Of a stretch of 64,000 bases of DNA, positions 23,110 through 34,690 are shown piece by piece. The translations under genes and the position numbers were made by a program. The DNA is from Pinus tabuliformis (taxonomy: Eukaryota > Streptophyta > Pinopsida > Pinales > Pinaceae): positions 515,572,102-515,636,101 of the forward strand of contig CM062805.1 of NCBI GenBank assembly GCA_031772625.1, written 5' to 3'. Below the pieces are notes generated by a model, which was given only the letters and a program-made list of their open reading frames with translations, ran no database searches and was not told where the DNA came from. How positions within the stretch are numbered: the first letter of the stretch is position 1; every line of letters starts with the position of its first letter.

Positions 23110-23960
23110 GTGAAATCCTCAAACATTTTAAGCCTCCCATCCCTAATAAGGATTATCTAATTAATCTAGATTTTGGAAGGAAATGAATTCTCGCATTTTC
23201 AAGAATGCCTCCTCAACTCTGGAAGAGGTCTGGTTGTGTATCCTATCCCAATTCAAGAAACTATTGCCTCCACACAATGGTCCTCAAAGCACTGGGAATG
23301 CCCTCTAGCATAGTAAATCATTTTAAGCCATCTTGGAATTCATCCTCAATCCGAGGCTTCCTCTTGCTCCTCGCCTTACTAGTCCATCTAATTGGTCCCT
23401 TCCTCCCTCAAACTTTATTAAGCTTAATTTTGATGCGGCTTCCCATGGTAATCTGGGGTCGGCAAGCTATGGTGGAGCCTTCAGAGATAGCGCAGGGAAA
23501 ATTTCGACATCTTAGCGGGGAAACTTGGCTTCACCACCAACAATGAGGCTAACCTTTGGGCCCTAGAGCAGGATTTAACTATTGCATTAAATCACAATTA
23601 TCATCGGCTCGTCATTGAAGAGGATTCTTAGCTCATTATCTCTATCCTGAGAAATTTCAATGTGGCTCACCTCTTTCGAAAATCTCTGGCAGTTGGTGCA
23701 TTGAATTGCTTAGACCAAGGTCGCCTCTCTGCTTCAACACATTGGGGCCCCTATGTTGTTGCATGTCCGTCGCTCGGGTAAGAAACTTGCAAACTATCTG
23801 GCAAATTATGCCCTGGACTCTGACCATCCCCATCTGGAAGCGCCTTGGTCTCAGGCTCTCCCCGACCAGTTACGCCACTCATGTATCTCTATTTCTAGTC
23901 AAGACCACACCCCCACAACAGGTGTTAATTCTATTGGCACATCATAGTTATGATGAGGAT
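23110..23960 (+). pseudogene. LINE ORF2 C-terminus with RNase H domain, broken
   Basis: Frames around 23175-23960 read like the end of a plant L1-type ORF2. First comes a tail segment (FWKEMNSRIFKN, about 23175), then a plant RNase H domain beginning NFDAASHGNLGSASYGG (about 23425) with the first catalytic Asp. Next is TNNEANLWALEQ (about 23536) with the Glu, then VIEEDS (about 23615) with a further Asp. At least one frameshift near 23510 and a stop near 23630 break it. RNase H of such LINEs removes the RNA strand during target-primed reverse transcription. The upstream part is missing. The copia element at 24254 interrupts the same LINE. Confidence 0.7.
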
Positions 23961-24253
23961 GCTTGGTCCATAAGGCCACATGGCCTCTAATGCTCTCAAC
24001 CAAAAGTTGCAGCTCTGTAATATATTCTCGCATGCGGGTTAATCTTAGAAGGTTCAAGTGGAAGTACGCCTCCCTATGGAAAGTTCGTTGGATATTAATT
24101 GCAAGTAATCATATCCATGTGTGGCTCTTTGTGTGCATGGCTAAGGGTAGTATAACGGGGTGGTGATGCTTGTTTTTGGACCTGCCTTGGCTTCTGGTTA
24201 GCAGCACTGCCATCCCACAATTGTCGTCAGCTATACTTATGTCTGATCGTCAT

Positions 24254-25347
24254 TGTTGAGAAATCTAGGGGCAACAAGTGTAGGTGACTTCTCTTGCTTT
24301 GATAACTGCTTGTGATTTATTTGTACTTTACTTGAATAACTTCTTCTTTCCTTTATTATTATTAGTGTTCTCTATCATCAAACAGCTACCAAATCATAAA
24401 GAACAATGAGACAATAGGACACAAGATATAAGCGATCAGCTAGGGCCAAAACCTCTCCAACTGAGAGGAAAACCTTCCAAAACCCTTCTCTTCTTCTATG
24501 TCTTCAATTGACAAATTCCAAGACCTATGACCCTTGACCAAGACCCTCCAAGACCAAGACATCCTTCCTTCTTGATGAGCTTTCCTTACATAACTAGTGA
24601 CAAACTTCAACCTTCCAACAACTTCGACCCCAACAACAATATTAGCAGCTTCGACCTTGATGCAGCTTCAGCAGCTTCAACCTTGATGCAGCTTCAGCAG
24701 CTTCGACGTACTAGCTTCACAGTTTTGATCTAGAGATAGCTTCACAGCTTTGACCTCACAGCTTCGACCTTGCAGCTTCACAACTTCGATGCAGATTCAA
24801 AATTTCATCTAGCCTAGAAACTGTAGAAACCCTAACAAAAGAGAGAGACAGAGAGGCCCAAAAACTTCGATCTTGATCTCTTCTTCTTCTTCTTCTTCTT
24901 TGTCCTTTTCTAGCTTCTATCTTGAGAAGATCAAACTTGTTTGAGTGAGTATACAAATGAGGTTGAATTCCTTCTTATTTATAGGCTTGTGAAGGGTACA
25001 AATTGCTATCTTGAGGCCGACTTGTCCCTTCATGTAGGTCGACTTGATCTTTGTGCCATGATGAGGTCTTGGAGGGTCTTTTGACTCTATTTTGACTCAA
25101 AAAAAATTTCTTTACAATATGTAACATGCCCAAATGGGTCTTCAATACATGACAACGGCTCAATTGACTTTATGGCAAACCTAGAAGCACTCAATGGGTG
25201 CTTGACCTAAAATTAAATTTCCCTTACGCATGAAACCCATGCCTCAAGAACACAAATAATAAATTTATTTTTCTCTTTTCATTAAATACATAAAATCATG
25301 ATTACATTAGCCATTATGAAGACCAAACCTAGTTACATATTTCAACA
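24254..25347 (-). repeat. 3' LTR of the gag-only copia element
   Basis: Direct repeat of 28809-29951. It contains a degenerate minisatellite built on AGCTTCGACCTTGATGC (about 24600-24790) with a different number and order of units from the other LTR, plus a CTT microsatellite near 24880-24900. Confidence 0.9.
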
Positions 25348-25359
25348 CTCCCTTTTAAC

Positions 25360-27301
25360 TAAGGAGGTATTCATAATCAGTGCAAGGTACTTGGACATTC
25401 TCAATATGAAGAATTCTCATAAGAAGAGTCAGATTGGTAACCCATCTGTATAGCATCATATCATCCAGCATTGTCACATAGCAAGGCCTTGACTAACAGG
25501 TCTATCTCTCCACAAGATCAAAGCACAATGTTGGCGATGGTAATGATTTATAGACACCCTCATCATTGTCTCTCTCGGAACATACCCCACCCAAGTTCTC
25601 TCAAAATGAATTCCACCATGACTATTCTTATCTTGGATTCCCAATCTTCAAAGAATATCGGTCCTCTACAACTACTCTTATCTTGGATGTCCTACCACAT
25701 CCTCAAAGAGTATCGAATACTAGATGCTTACCCAATCCTCCATTCTATCTTCCTAGGTGAAGACAAAAATGATGTGTCTATCTCTCCCTCTCAACTAGGG
25801 AGGATATGCACATTCCAGTGAAAGAATGTACCCATTCCTATAAAAGGAATGTGCCCAAGCTCCCTCTTAATCAGGGACTTGACCAAGCTCCCTCTTGACC
25901 AAGGACTTGCTTCCAGCAGCTCTTTAGGTGGAGATCATGGGACAACTAGCTGCTTGAAGAGCTCCTCCTTTCGATGTCATGAACTTCTTTTTCTTTATTC
26001 AGGAGTCTTCATCCTTTTGGGACTTCTTCGTAGGGCATCAACCATCCATCACTTTCATTCATGAATCATGTCATTCATGTCATCCTTTCTTTCATTGGAA
26101 AGTGATCCATTAGTCCATATTTGGCCTTTCCTTCATGCCTTGCTACCTTCTTCGCATCATGTTTCCTTCAGGATCTTTCATCCTACCACATGAGTGTCAG
26201 TTGTAGATGACATCTACAACTCTTCCTTTGGTAGCCCTGCATTAGCCCATCCAAATATTATTCAAAAATAGAAAATGAACATTAAATCAAAAATACCTTT
26301 GTGATGGTCTTTCATCATGACATCTCCTTGTTTGCATCAACATCCTGCATATATATTGACACATCTCCAAAAAGATATACAACGTCAAGGGTCTCTTTCT
26401 TTTTCAGACTTTATCAGGATCTTCATATCTTTCCCATGGAGATATCATAGTCAAATATTCTAGTCCTTGGATGTTGATTTCCTTCTCCATAGTTTCATTT
26501 TTCATGATCTCTTCCTTTCTTTATTCACACATTTCTTCCCAGGAACTTCTAATCATAGTTCCTTTCAACTTTGTCAACCATCTCATATTTCATATGAGGA
26601 CATATTATGTTTATTTTATCTAGTCAATGTGTGAACCATGCCTTCATGCATCCTTTCACAAGAGGATATCCTTTCTTTTGATCATGCTCTTGAGGTAGAG
26701 CACTCATTCATGATATCTGCAACCATATGAAATGACTCTATTTTATCAAGTACAAGCATACATACCTCATCTCTTTCTTTTGGTCATCTAGACTTCCTTT
26801 GGAAGCTTCCTTGATTGAAAGAATTTCAATCCCTTGACTTGCTTCACTTCTTTTGACATCATACCATCATCCCATAAATTCCATACAGGTTAGAATTCCC
26901 CGCGAGACACTTGATTCTTCCTGTAGGTGAACCTTCCAATGAAGATTCCAATGGAAGATCTTGATCATCCTCATCCTACAAATGCTCCTTTTGAATGATG
27001 TGCGATGAACTCCATACTAGATGACTTTCTTTTTCCCATAAGTACTACTTATGCTTCTAATGAGGTTACCAAGAGCTACATACTTCTACAGGTGACAGGC
27101 ATAGACTTTTGTTCCAACTATCTTTCATGCTTCTTTATGATGATGTCATGAGCTCTTGCTTTCAATCGTACGTTTCTACGATGCCATCTCCTAACATGAT
27201 GCATCTTATCATGCTTCTAATGATTCCTACCATGATAGTTATACTTTAGAATAGAAAACTTGAAACATAAACTTGAAAAGAACTAGGTGAGGAAGACTAT
27301 C
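25360..27301 (-). other. Internal region of the gag-only copia element lacking pol
   Basis: Nearly 2 kb between the gag stop and the polypurine tract. I looked for protease DSGA, integrase HHCC/DDE, reverse transcriptase YVDD and RNase H motifs on both strands and saw none. The region is rich in CAT/CTT-type triplets. Confidence 0.6.
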
Positions 27302-27977
27302 TCAATCATAGTAGAGATCTTTTACTCTCTCCTTGGATTTCTTCTTTTCAGCTTCTTCCACTTCTTCAGTGATATGGGCTTCTTCCCTTCCTCTTTTGTT
27401 GTTGTCCTTCTTAAGATTTGGACAATATCTCTTGTAGTGCCCATATTCATGACAACCATAGCATTGAACCTTCGACATGTTGTTCTTCTTTTTCTGAGGA
27501 CCAAGCTTCCCAAACTTCCCTTTTATTCTGGCCATGGCAGCAAATCCTTGAGCTTGCTCGCTTGATCCTACATCGATTTTTGCCTTCAGCCTAGTTTCTT
27601 CGATTTTGAACAATGACCATAATTCATTGAATGGAGTAGCTTCCTTCTCCCCATAGATGCTTGATGTGAAGTTGCCCCATTCCTCTGGTAGAAAATTGAG
27701 CACTATGGTAGTCATTTCCTTATCAAACATTATTTCTCCCAACTCTTAGAGTTGGTCTCTTATTTTTGACACCCTCATAAAGTATGAGGTTATTCCTTCT
27801 TCTTTTGATATCTTCATCTTGTAGAGCTTGAGCTTCTTCTTTCAGCGGTTCGACAATTAAACCCTTAACATGACCAACGACTTCATTTTCTATGAGGATC
27901 AAATCTATCCTCTTCTTCCATGCAAGAAAGTTTGACGACCCAACCAATTTGTTGCTCTCCTTGCAATATGAAGTCAT
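27302..27977 (-). pseudogene. Copia Gag with intact CCHC zinc knuckle, broken in the middle
   Basis: Particle protein of a Ty1-copia element. The N-terminal frame starts at Met 27977 (MTSYCKESNKLVGSSNFLAW) and has the W-K-x-x-I/L pattern of copia gags. It leaves register near 27740, where most of the central gag segment seems deleted. The C-terminal frame (to 27302) holds FLPEEWGNF and the knuckle CYGCHEYGHYKRYC, a complete C-x2-C-x4-H-x4-C, followed by a Lys/Glu-rich tail and a stop instead of protease. An AT microsatellite (27992-28020) lies directly upstream. Confidence 0.8.
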
Positions 27978-27988
27978 TTTGACATATT

Positions 27989-27991
<3 letters not shown>

Positions 27992-28020
<29 letters not shown>
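27992..28020. repeat. (TA)n microsatellite
   Basis: About fourteen TA units in the gag leader of the minus-strand copia element. Confidence 0.95.
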
Positions 28021-28796
28021 CTTGTCAAGTGAAGATACTCCTAGATGATGAAATCTTCAACTTGATGCCTTCTTGATTTTGATGATGATGTAGATAATAG
28101 AAGATGTCTTCTTGGTGAAGATGTCTTTCTTCAAAAGTGATCCTTGGCTCAAAGGGAGATCACATTGATTCCTTGATGATGATGACAACACTTTTTCTTG
28201 CTTTTCTTCCTTCAAGGCAACGCTAGTTAAACTTGTTTCACAACCTCAAATTTTGGCCCTTCTTCAGAATTTCAGCTTGTTGTAGCAGTTATGCAATTTC
28301 GGCCTTTTCTGCAATAACCCTAGTTCACACATGTGGCTAGAAGATGGACAAATTTGCCTCCTTTCTACTTCGCTTGACTTGACTTCTTTTTCTTGTTATT
28401 TCGGCTTGCAAAGGAGACCTTTCTTGGCACAAAACTTGATCCTTGATGGTGGTTACAATTCGATACTTGCTATTGCATAAGGATGTCTTAATAATTTGCA
28501 CGTGTGGAGAATATAGCCCAGAAAAAAAGACCCAAAAGTGCTTCGCTCTTCCTTCCTCATGATAATGATTGTAGAATGTGTGAGATTCCCAAGAACGATT
28601 CAAGTGTGGAACCTTTCTTTGGATGAGCTAGGGTTTTAAGGTCTTCTTTGATGCTCTTAATTAATCCCTTTCAACATGATGAGAGGGTTAGTCCTTCTTG
28701 ATGATTGATGCTCTTGATGTTTGCAAGATGATCTCTTTATACTTCAGCCCTCGAGTCTCATTTTTCGTGTTGCCCTTCCTTGATGTAGTCACCTTA

Positions 28797-28808
28797 GTTC
28801 TAATACCA
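28797..28808 (-). promoter_or_regulatory. Primer binding site (initiator tRNA-Met type)
   Basis: On the minus strand TGGTATTAGAAC directly follows the 5' LTR end (...TTTCTTAACA). It is one change from the usual copia TGGTATCAGAGC core. Confidence 0.8.
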
Positions 28809-29951
28809 TGTTAAGAAATCTAGGGGGAAACAAGCGTAGGTGATTTCTCTTTGCTTTGATCACTGTTTGTGATGTATTTTTACTTTACTTGATTAACTTC
28901 TTCTTTTCTTTATTATTATTAGTGTTCTCTATCATCAAACAACTACCAAATCATAAAGAACAATGAGACAATAGAACACAAGATATAGGCGATCAGCCAG
29001 GGCCAAAACCTCTCCAACTGAGAAGAGCCCACCAAAATCCTTCTCTTCTTATAGAACTTCAATTGACGAATTCCAAGACCTATGAACCTTGACCAAGACC
29101 CTCCAAGACCAAGTCATCCTTCCTTCTTGATGAGCTTTCCTTACACAGCTTCCAGTAACAAACTTCGACCTTCCAGCAACTTTGACCCCAGCAACAATTT
29201 TAGCAACTTCGACCTAGCAGCTTTAGTAACTTTGACCTAGCAACTTCAGCAACTTTGACCTAGCAGCTTCATAGCTTCAACCTTGATGCAGAGTCAGCAA
29301 CTTCGACCTAACAGCTTCAGCAGCTTCGACCTAGAGGCAGCTTCACAGCTTTGACCTTGCAGATTCATAGCTTCGACCTTGCAGCTTCACAACTTCGACC
29401 ATGCAGCTTTGATGCAGCTTCAGAATTTCATCTAGGCCAGAAACTAAGAAACTGTAACGAAAGAGAGAGAGAGAGAGGGGCCCAAAAATTTCGATCTTGA
29501 TCTTCGTCCTTTTCCAACTTCTATCTTGAGGAGATCGAACTTGCTTAAGTGAGTATACAAATGAGGTCGAATTCCTTCTTATTTATAGGCTTGTGAGGGG
29601 TACGAATTGCTATCTTGAGGCCGACTTGTCCCTTCATGTAGGTTGACTTGATCTTTGTGCCATGACGAGGTCTTGGAGGGTCTTTTGACTCTATTTTGAC
29701 TCAATAATTTTTTCTTTACAATATGTAACATGCCCAAATGGGTCTTCAATACATGACAATGACTCAATTGACTTTATGACAAACCTAGAAGCACTCAATG
29801 GGTGCTTGACCTAAAAATAAATTTCCCTTGAGCATGAAACCCATGCCTCAAGAACACAAATAATAAATTTATTTTTCTCTTTTCATTAAATACATAAAAT
29901 CACGATTACATATGCCATTATGAAGACCGAACCTAGTTACATATTTCAACA
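28809..29951 (-). repeat. 5' LTR of the gag-only copia element
   Basis: On the minus strand it begins TGTTGAAATATG (29951) and ends TTTCTTAACA (28809). The internal AGCTTCGACCT minisatellite lies at about 29160-29420. Short differences from 24254-25347 are scattered along the length. Confidence 0.9.
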
Positions 29952-29956
29952 GTCAT

Positions 29957-30660
29957 GTCGTTGGTTATAATAGTTGCAATGCACCCGGTGGTTGGCCCAA
30001 CACTTGGTGTTAACTAGTTCACAAGACATTGGAGGATTGGCCTTTCTCTGTTTTTAATGTTGGGCCCTCATCTCCCAGCTGCAATGGTATGGTCTCTCTG
30101 GGGTCACAGGTGGCCAGCTCGATTATTGGTAATGGCTTGGCTCTCCTATCGAATTTTTTGTCTCTTCTCTGTTCGTCAACTGTTTTAACCCACCAGTATG
30201 CATGCATTCGTCTCAAGCTTCCTGGTGGTCAAGTTTGGAAGATTTTGGTGCATAGGTCAGTTCATAGTGCCTCTCCAACTTCTCACATGGTAATTGATGT
30301 CTCTTCTCAACTATTCAGTCTACACTAAGATAGGTTGGGGAGTTTCAGAGATGACGGGCTTGATGAGGCATTTTGTGGTTCATACAGCTGGAAACGGGGT
30401 CTCTAGCGACCATCTACCAAACCCTTGGTCCTTGGGTGCAGCGTACTACATCCAAAACGGTGGTCAACTGGCCCACATAGAACAACAATCGTGGTCTCAG
30501 TTGGTTGCAAGCAGGTGGCACACAACTTATGGCTCTAGTCAAGATGCATTGTGCGATTCCAAGCGATTCCTAGGCTAGTTAATTCGTAGTTTCCTTCGGC
30601 TAACAAGCCAAGCACCGCAATAAATTAGTCTTTCTGTCTTTTAGAAAATGGCAGTTTTTT
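29957..30660 (+). other. Downstream part of the interrupted LINE (3' region)
   Basis: Continues the sequence broken at 24253. It has no intact frame and ends with TTTTAGAAAATGGC before a T tract near 30655. Assigned to the LINE 3' region by continuity and low coding content; not proven. Confidence 0.45.
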
Positions 30661-30849
30661 TTTATTATGATGATTGGCCATAGCACAACCCTTATGCCTC
30701 TGAATTCTCGAAGCTAGTGCATAATTTTGGAAGGCTTTTTGGTCTATCTGATGCACAAATTAGGCAAAGACAATGTAATCTCAAGATACTAAACTTGTGC
30801 TAGTGGTTTGGTTTCCCACTGCAGACCAGTAGCACAAATTGTTCTTCTC

Positions 30850-31475
30850 TACAATGCATTATTTAGTTAATGGAAAGTCGAACCTTAAACAAACAAAAAA
30901 GGATGATCTAATTAAAAGAATGAATGGATGAGATATCTTTTCAAAGCTTAATTTGAAATCTTGATTTTGGCAAATTGCTCTAAGCCCTAAAGATAGATAC
31001 AAGATGGCCATTGTTGTTCCCATGGGACAATATGAGTGGACTGTCATGCCCCTCGGTCTTAAAAATGCTCCTAGTGAATTCCAAAGAAGGATGGTTGATA
31101 CTTTTAGACCTTGTATAAAGTTTCTTGTTGTATATATTTATGACATTTTAAGTTTTAGTAAAAATAAGAAAGAGCTTAGAACATTTGGAGTTCTATGATC
31201 TTGTATATGGCCATGGTTTGGCGCTCTAAAATAAGGAAAACAAAATGCTCATTGGAGTTTCTGAGGTCAATTTCCTCGGACTTCAAATATCATATGGACA
31301 AATTGTTCTCCAACACTTTGGAACATATCTAATTGTTCCCAAACATCCTAAAGGAAAAAACGCAGCTTCAAAGGTTTATTGGATGTATTAACTACCTCAC
31401 TCCTTTTATTCACAGATGACTACAGACAAGAAGCTCTTAACTCATAAGCTAAAAATAATGCCCTTCCCTGGTCCA
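30850..31475 (+). pseudogene. Endogenous caulimovirid reverse transcriptase fragment
   Basis: Remnant of a plant pararetrovirus polymerase. A frame at 31004-31198 starts with the conserved VPMGQYEW / MPLGLKNAPSEFQ region. Upstream, in shifted frames from about 30850, lie the preceding reverse transcriptase motifs. Downstream, to 31475, lie the segments before RNase H, including a phrase ending GCINYLTPF (about 31377-31403). The copy is dead: several frameshifts and stops are present, and the catalytic Y-x-D-D box reads Y-I-Y-D (about 31134-31145). The fragment stops at GTCCA (31471-31475), where R1-A inserted, and resumes at 44540. The placement in Caulimoviridae rather than Ty3 rests on the wording of these motifs and is fairly secure. 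Confidence 0.75.
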
Positions 31476-31502
31476 TGTTACCCACCACCTGTGGTTAGTA
31501 TC

Positions 31503-33678
31503 TGTTAAATTTGGCAACTAGGGCCAAACATCACTTTGGACAGCTCTTATGAGGCAGCTGATATTTTTCTTGGATTCCTCTTTCCGAGAGGTGTAGGATT
31601 GATCTAAAGGTCATCCCATTCTGACATGTACAAATGAAGTTATGAATTTATTTTGATTAGCCATCAAATTAGCCTCCTCCAACGTTCAATGTTGCATATA
31701 AATACAACGTGCCTCCTCTATAGAAATTTCTCTATGGATCAGCTAGCTCTGATACCATGTAGAAATTCTCACTGTAGATCACCTGATAATGCAATATACT
31801 AAAGCAAAATACTTGATCTACTTCTACAAACAAACTTGCGGAAGCTTAATCGATTTTGAACAAGATCAAATAGAACACATATGACAGAGAATGAGAAATC
31901 AATCACACATGAACACAGAAGAATACTCTGGGGAAAGCCTCAGCTAAAAACCCCGATATCTGTATTATCATACAAGTGGAAATATCTTCGGATTACACAA
32001 AGCTTTAGCTCACAAGCTATCCAGCTCTCAGTACAATCCCTCAATGCTGCTCATAGACTGAATAGACAACACATATGCCTTCCTTCAATCCTCCAAGCCT
32101 CCTATTTCCTTGCGCAGTTTCTCTTGGGACCTCCAGCTGCACCCTGTGTGATTCTCACCTCACACACAACACTGACCTCTGAACTAACTGTGCAATCCTG
32201 AAGGAGATAATTCCTTCTGCATGGATGAGTTTCCTGTATAGGAAAAATCCTCCAACTGATAGTACACTATCCCTTCCTCTGATCTCAACTGGGTCTCTGA
32301 CTGAACTGACATGCATGAGTTATTTATAAGAGAATATTAAGTTATCTGAAGTGCAGTAGTTACATGCATGCATGCATTAACTAATTGAACTCAATTAGTT
32401 CAACAAACTATTTGAACTAATCTAACTGAACTTAACTCAGTTAACTAAGCTAACTAATTACAACTCAAAGTACAACTCATCCTGATCTCCTTTAATCAAG
32501 GGATAACTTCCTCAATCAATGGAGAAACTGTTGCATGTCTTCACATAGACTTCATGTTTGATTTCCTACAACTAATTAACTCAAGATGAATTAATTAATT
32601 ATTTTACAAACAGCTGCTAAGATCAAATTCGAATTTTACTTCTCAATTTTAGTTCAGGGACTAACTAAAATTGGAATCTATCCCGAAATGCTATTTATAG
32701 CAATGTTATTTTTAGCATTTCCATTTTTTCATTCCTTGTTGCTATATCCAACACTGGTACCTGAGATGCTATTTATAGCAATTCTATTTATAGCATTTCT
32801 ATTTTTAGCATTTCTTGTTGCCATTTTCAACATCCTCCTCATTTTGGCATCACTCTCATTCATCTCTCTCTCTCATCTTGATTGGGTACAAATTTATGGG
32901 CTTCTCTCTCTCCACACGTGCGAAGGAAGGTCTGATTTTCTAGCTATTGCGTTAACTAGATTTGACCGAAATTTCAGGTGCCCGAAATTTAAGGAGACTG
33001 AAATTTCAGGAGGCCGAAATTTCAGGAGACTGAAATTTCAGGAGGCCGAAATTTCAGAACCCTGAATTTGACCAACGTTGACCCTATTTGACTTCGGTTT
33101 TGTGAGGGAGACTTCTGATTTGTCAGACCGTTGTTCTGGGCATAAAAATAGAGGCAATTTGACCCAAGCGTTGACCAACATTGACTGCCCTAATTCAGGT
33201 TGTTGCGTTGACTTTTGTTGACCAGATTTGACTGGTTATTTTCGAACTGTTTTGGGCTGCATTATCTTGTTGTTGGAGGCCAAGTTGACCAAGGTTGACC
33301 GAATTATTTTGGAGGTCAATTTCAACCCTGTTAACCAGAGTTGGCTTTCTGGTTAGGGCTTTTTGTTTCTGTTGTTTTCACTTATCAGTTTGGGGAATTG
33401 ATTATTGTAAATTGTGCTTTATCTCTCTGCTGAACTTTTGAAGAATTATAAGAAGAATTGATCAAGGGTTTCCCACATTGGGGTTTGTCCCTGGATGGTG
33501 CCATATCTTTTGTCCTCTTGTGTTGGCTTGTCTTCTACTGTTATTGTTTATGTTCTATTTGCATTTTACTATCATGTTGATGTGATTTCTGTACTGGATA
33601 TGATATTGAGCTAATAAAGAAAATTGAAGTAAAATTGCTCGAAGCATAGAACATACCATTGGTATCCTAAAATCAACA
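31503..33678 (+). repeat. 5' LTR of the copia element, enlarged by an antisense insertion
   Basis: Matches the 3' LTR on both sides of an insert at 31719-32833. A TATAAATA box at 31697-31704 is now separated from its leader by the insert. The downstream half contains a GAAATTTCAGGAGGC-type minisatellite (about 32968-33055, roughly six units) present once in the 3' LTR, and twelve TTGAC(C/T) motifs (about 32958-33300). Confidence 0.9.
31719..32833 (-). mobile_element. Antisense copia LTR with its primer site, inserted in the 5' LTR
   Basis: The 3' LTR of the host element shows the empty site, with CCTCCTC once. Here CCTCCTC occurs on both sides (31712-31718 and 32834-32840). On the minus strand the insert begins TGTTGAAAATGGC (32832) and runs 1075 bp to ...AGAATTTCTACA (31758). 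A copia primer site TGGTATCAGAGC (31757-31746) follows, and then about 27 bp more. So it is an LTR plus the first bases of an internal region, with the rest missing. It separates the host LTR's TATA box from its leader. Confidence 0.8.
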
Positions 33679-33690
33679 TGGTATCAGAGC
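33679..33690 (+). promoter_or_regulatory. Primer binding site, initiator tRNA-Met
   Basis: TGGTATCAGAGC immediately after the 5' LTR end, the standard Ty1-copia site. Confidence 0.95.
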
Positions 33691-33769
33691 TGAGGTGAAG
33701 ACAAAGCCCAAGCAAGAGTGAGAAGAGCAATCACCAAGAGGAGCAATCACTGATCAAAGACAATATTCA

Positions 33770-34690
33770 ATGGCTTCCACACCCTACTTCAAGTCTAATG
33801 ATAAGCTTCATGATAAGTCTGATTATCATGCATGGAAGATGTATCTTGATGTGATGGATTATGTGCAGGGAAAGATTTCAAAACCTCTTTCTAATGCACC
33901 GACTGCTACTAAAACCAAATACAAGAAAGGTGAAGTCAAAGCCATGAAGATCATCAGGGATTCTATTCATAAGCATTTAGTTGCTTACATTTCCAATTTG
34001 AACACATCAAATGAGATATATGACAGGTTGATTGGCATGTTCAAATCTAACAATGCAAATCAAATTCTTTTCCTCAAGAACAAGCTGAAGGATATAAAGA
34101 AGGGAAAAGATGAGTATATTCAATCCTACTTCAAGAGGATTACCGAGATCAAAAATGATCTTCTTTAGATTGGTGAAGCTATTGCTGACAGGGAACTCAC
34201 TCTCATTGCCCTTGGAGGTCTTCCTCCCAAATGGCATGTGTTCAACACTACTATTCTCAATAACTACAAAATTCCAGGTTTTGAAGAATTGTTGACTAGA
34301 TGTTCTCAAGAACAAACTAGGATGATGGAATTGGAGATGCCTTTGAAAAGGAATAATCCTACTGCATTCTCTGCTCATGCCAAGAAGAAGAACAATGCAG
34401 GGTCAAAGAAGCAAAGTCAAGGAAGACTGAGATTCAAAAATGGAAGAAAGGGAAGACGCTTCGTTTGCAACAAGTTTGGTCCCTATGCCAGGGAGTGTCC
34501 AAATAGAAAGGACACATCTCATGATGATGATCACAATCATTCCAGGGACAACATCAACAATCAAAGGAATGGCAGATTCAACAACAAAGGGAAAAGAAAT
34601 GCTTCCGCTACTCAACTTGGAAATGATCGAGCTTCTAAAAGAACAAGAAACTCCAGGTATGATGAGTCTAATGTTGTAACTTCTAAGCAA
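33770..34690 (+). pseudogene. Copia gag (broken)
   Basis: Capsid/nucleocapsid part of the copia polyprotein. It starts at Met 33770 (MASTPYFKSNDKLHDKSDYH). A TAG at 34166-34168 interrupts it, and the same frame continues to the gag-pol frame from 34169 on. The usual W-K, Y-D-x-L and L-x-x-I-x-x-G-K landmarks are present. The CCHC knuckle is damaged: the segment near 34466-34500 reads CNKFGPYAREC, lacking the second Cys and the spacing with His. The Lys/Arg-rich C-terminal tail leads into protease without a stop. Confidence 0.85.

Larger units (their letters stand above)
24254..29951 (-). mobile_element. Gag-only copia retrotransposon, minus strand
   Basis: Two ~1.1 kb LTRs (24254-25347 and 28809-29951) are bounded by a perfect 5-bp duplication GTCAT (24249-24253 and 29952-29956). 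On the minus strand a primer site TGGTATTAGAAC (28808-28797) follows the 5' LTR and a polypurine tract GTTAAAAGGGAG (25359-25348) precedes the 3' LTR. The 3.46 kb interior encodes only a gag with a zinc knuckle. The 2 kb where pol should lie (25360-27301) has no recognisable protein. It inserted into a LINE. Movement would need proteins from another copia element. Confidence 0.9.

Noticed and set aside
25360..27301. Hidden pol in the minus-strand copia element
   Set aside because: Searched by eye for protease, integrase, reverse transcriptase and RNase H motifs in all frames without a hit.
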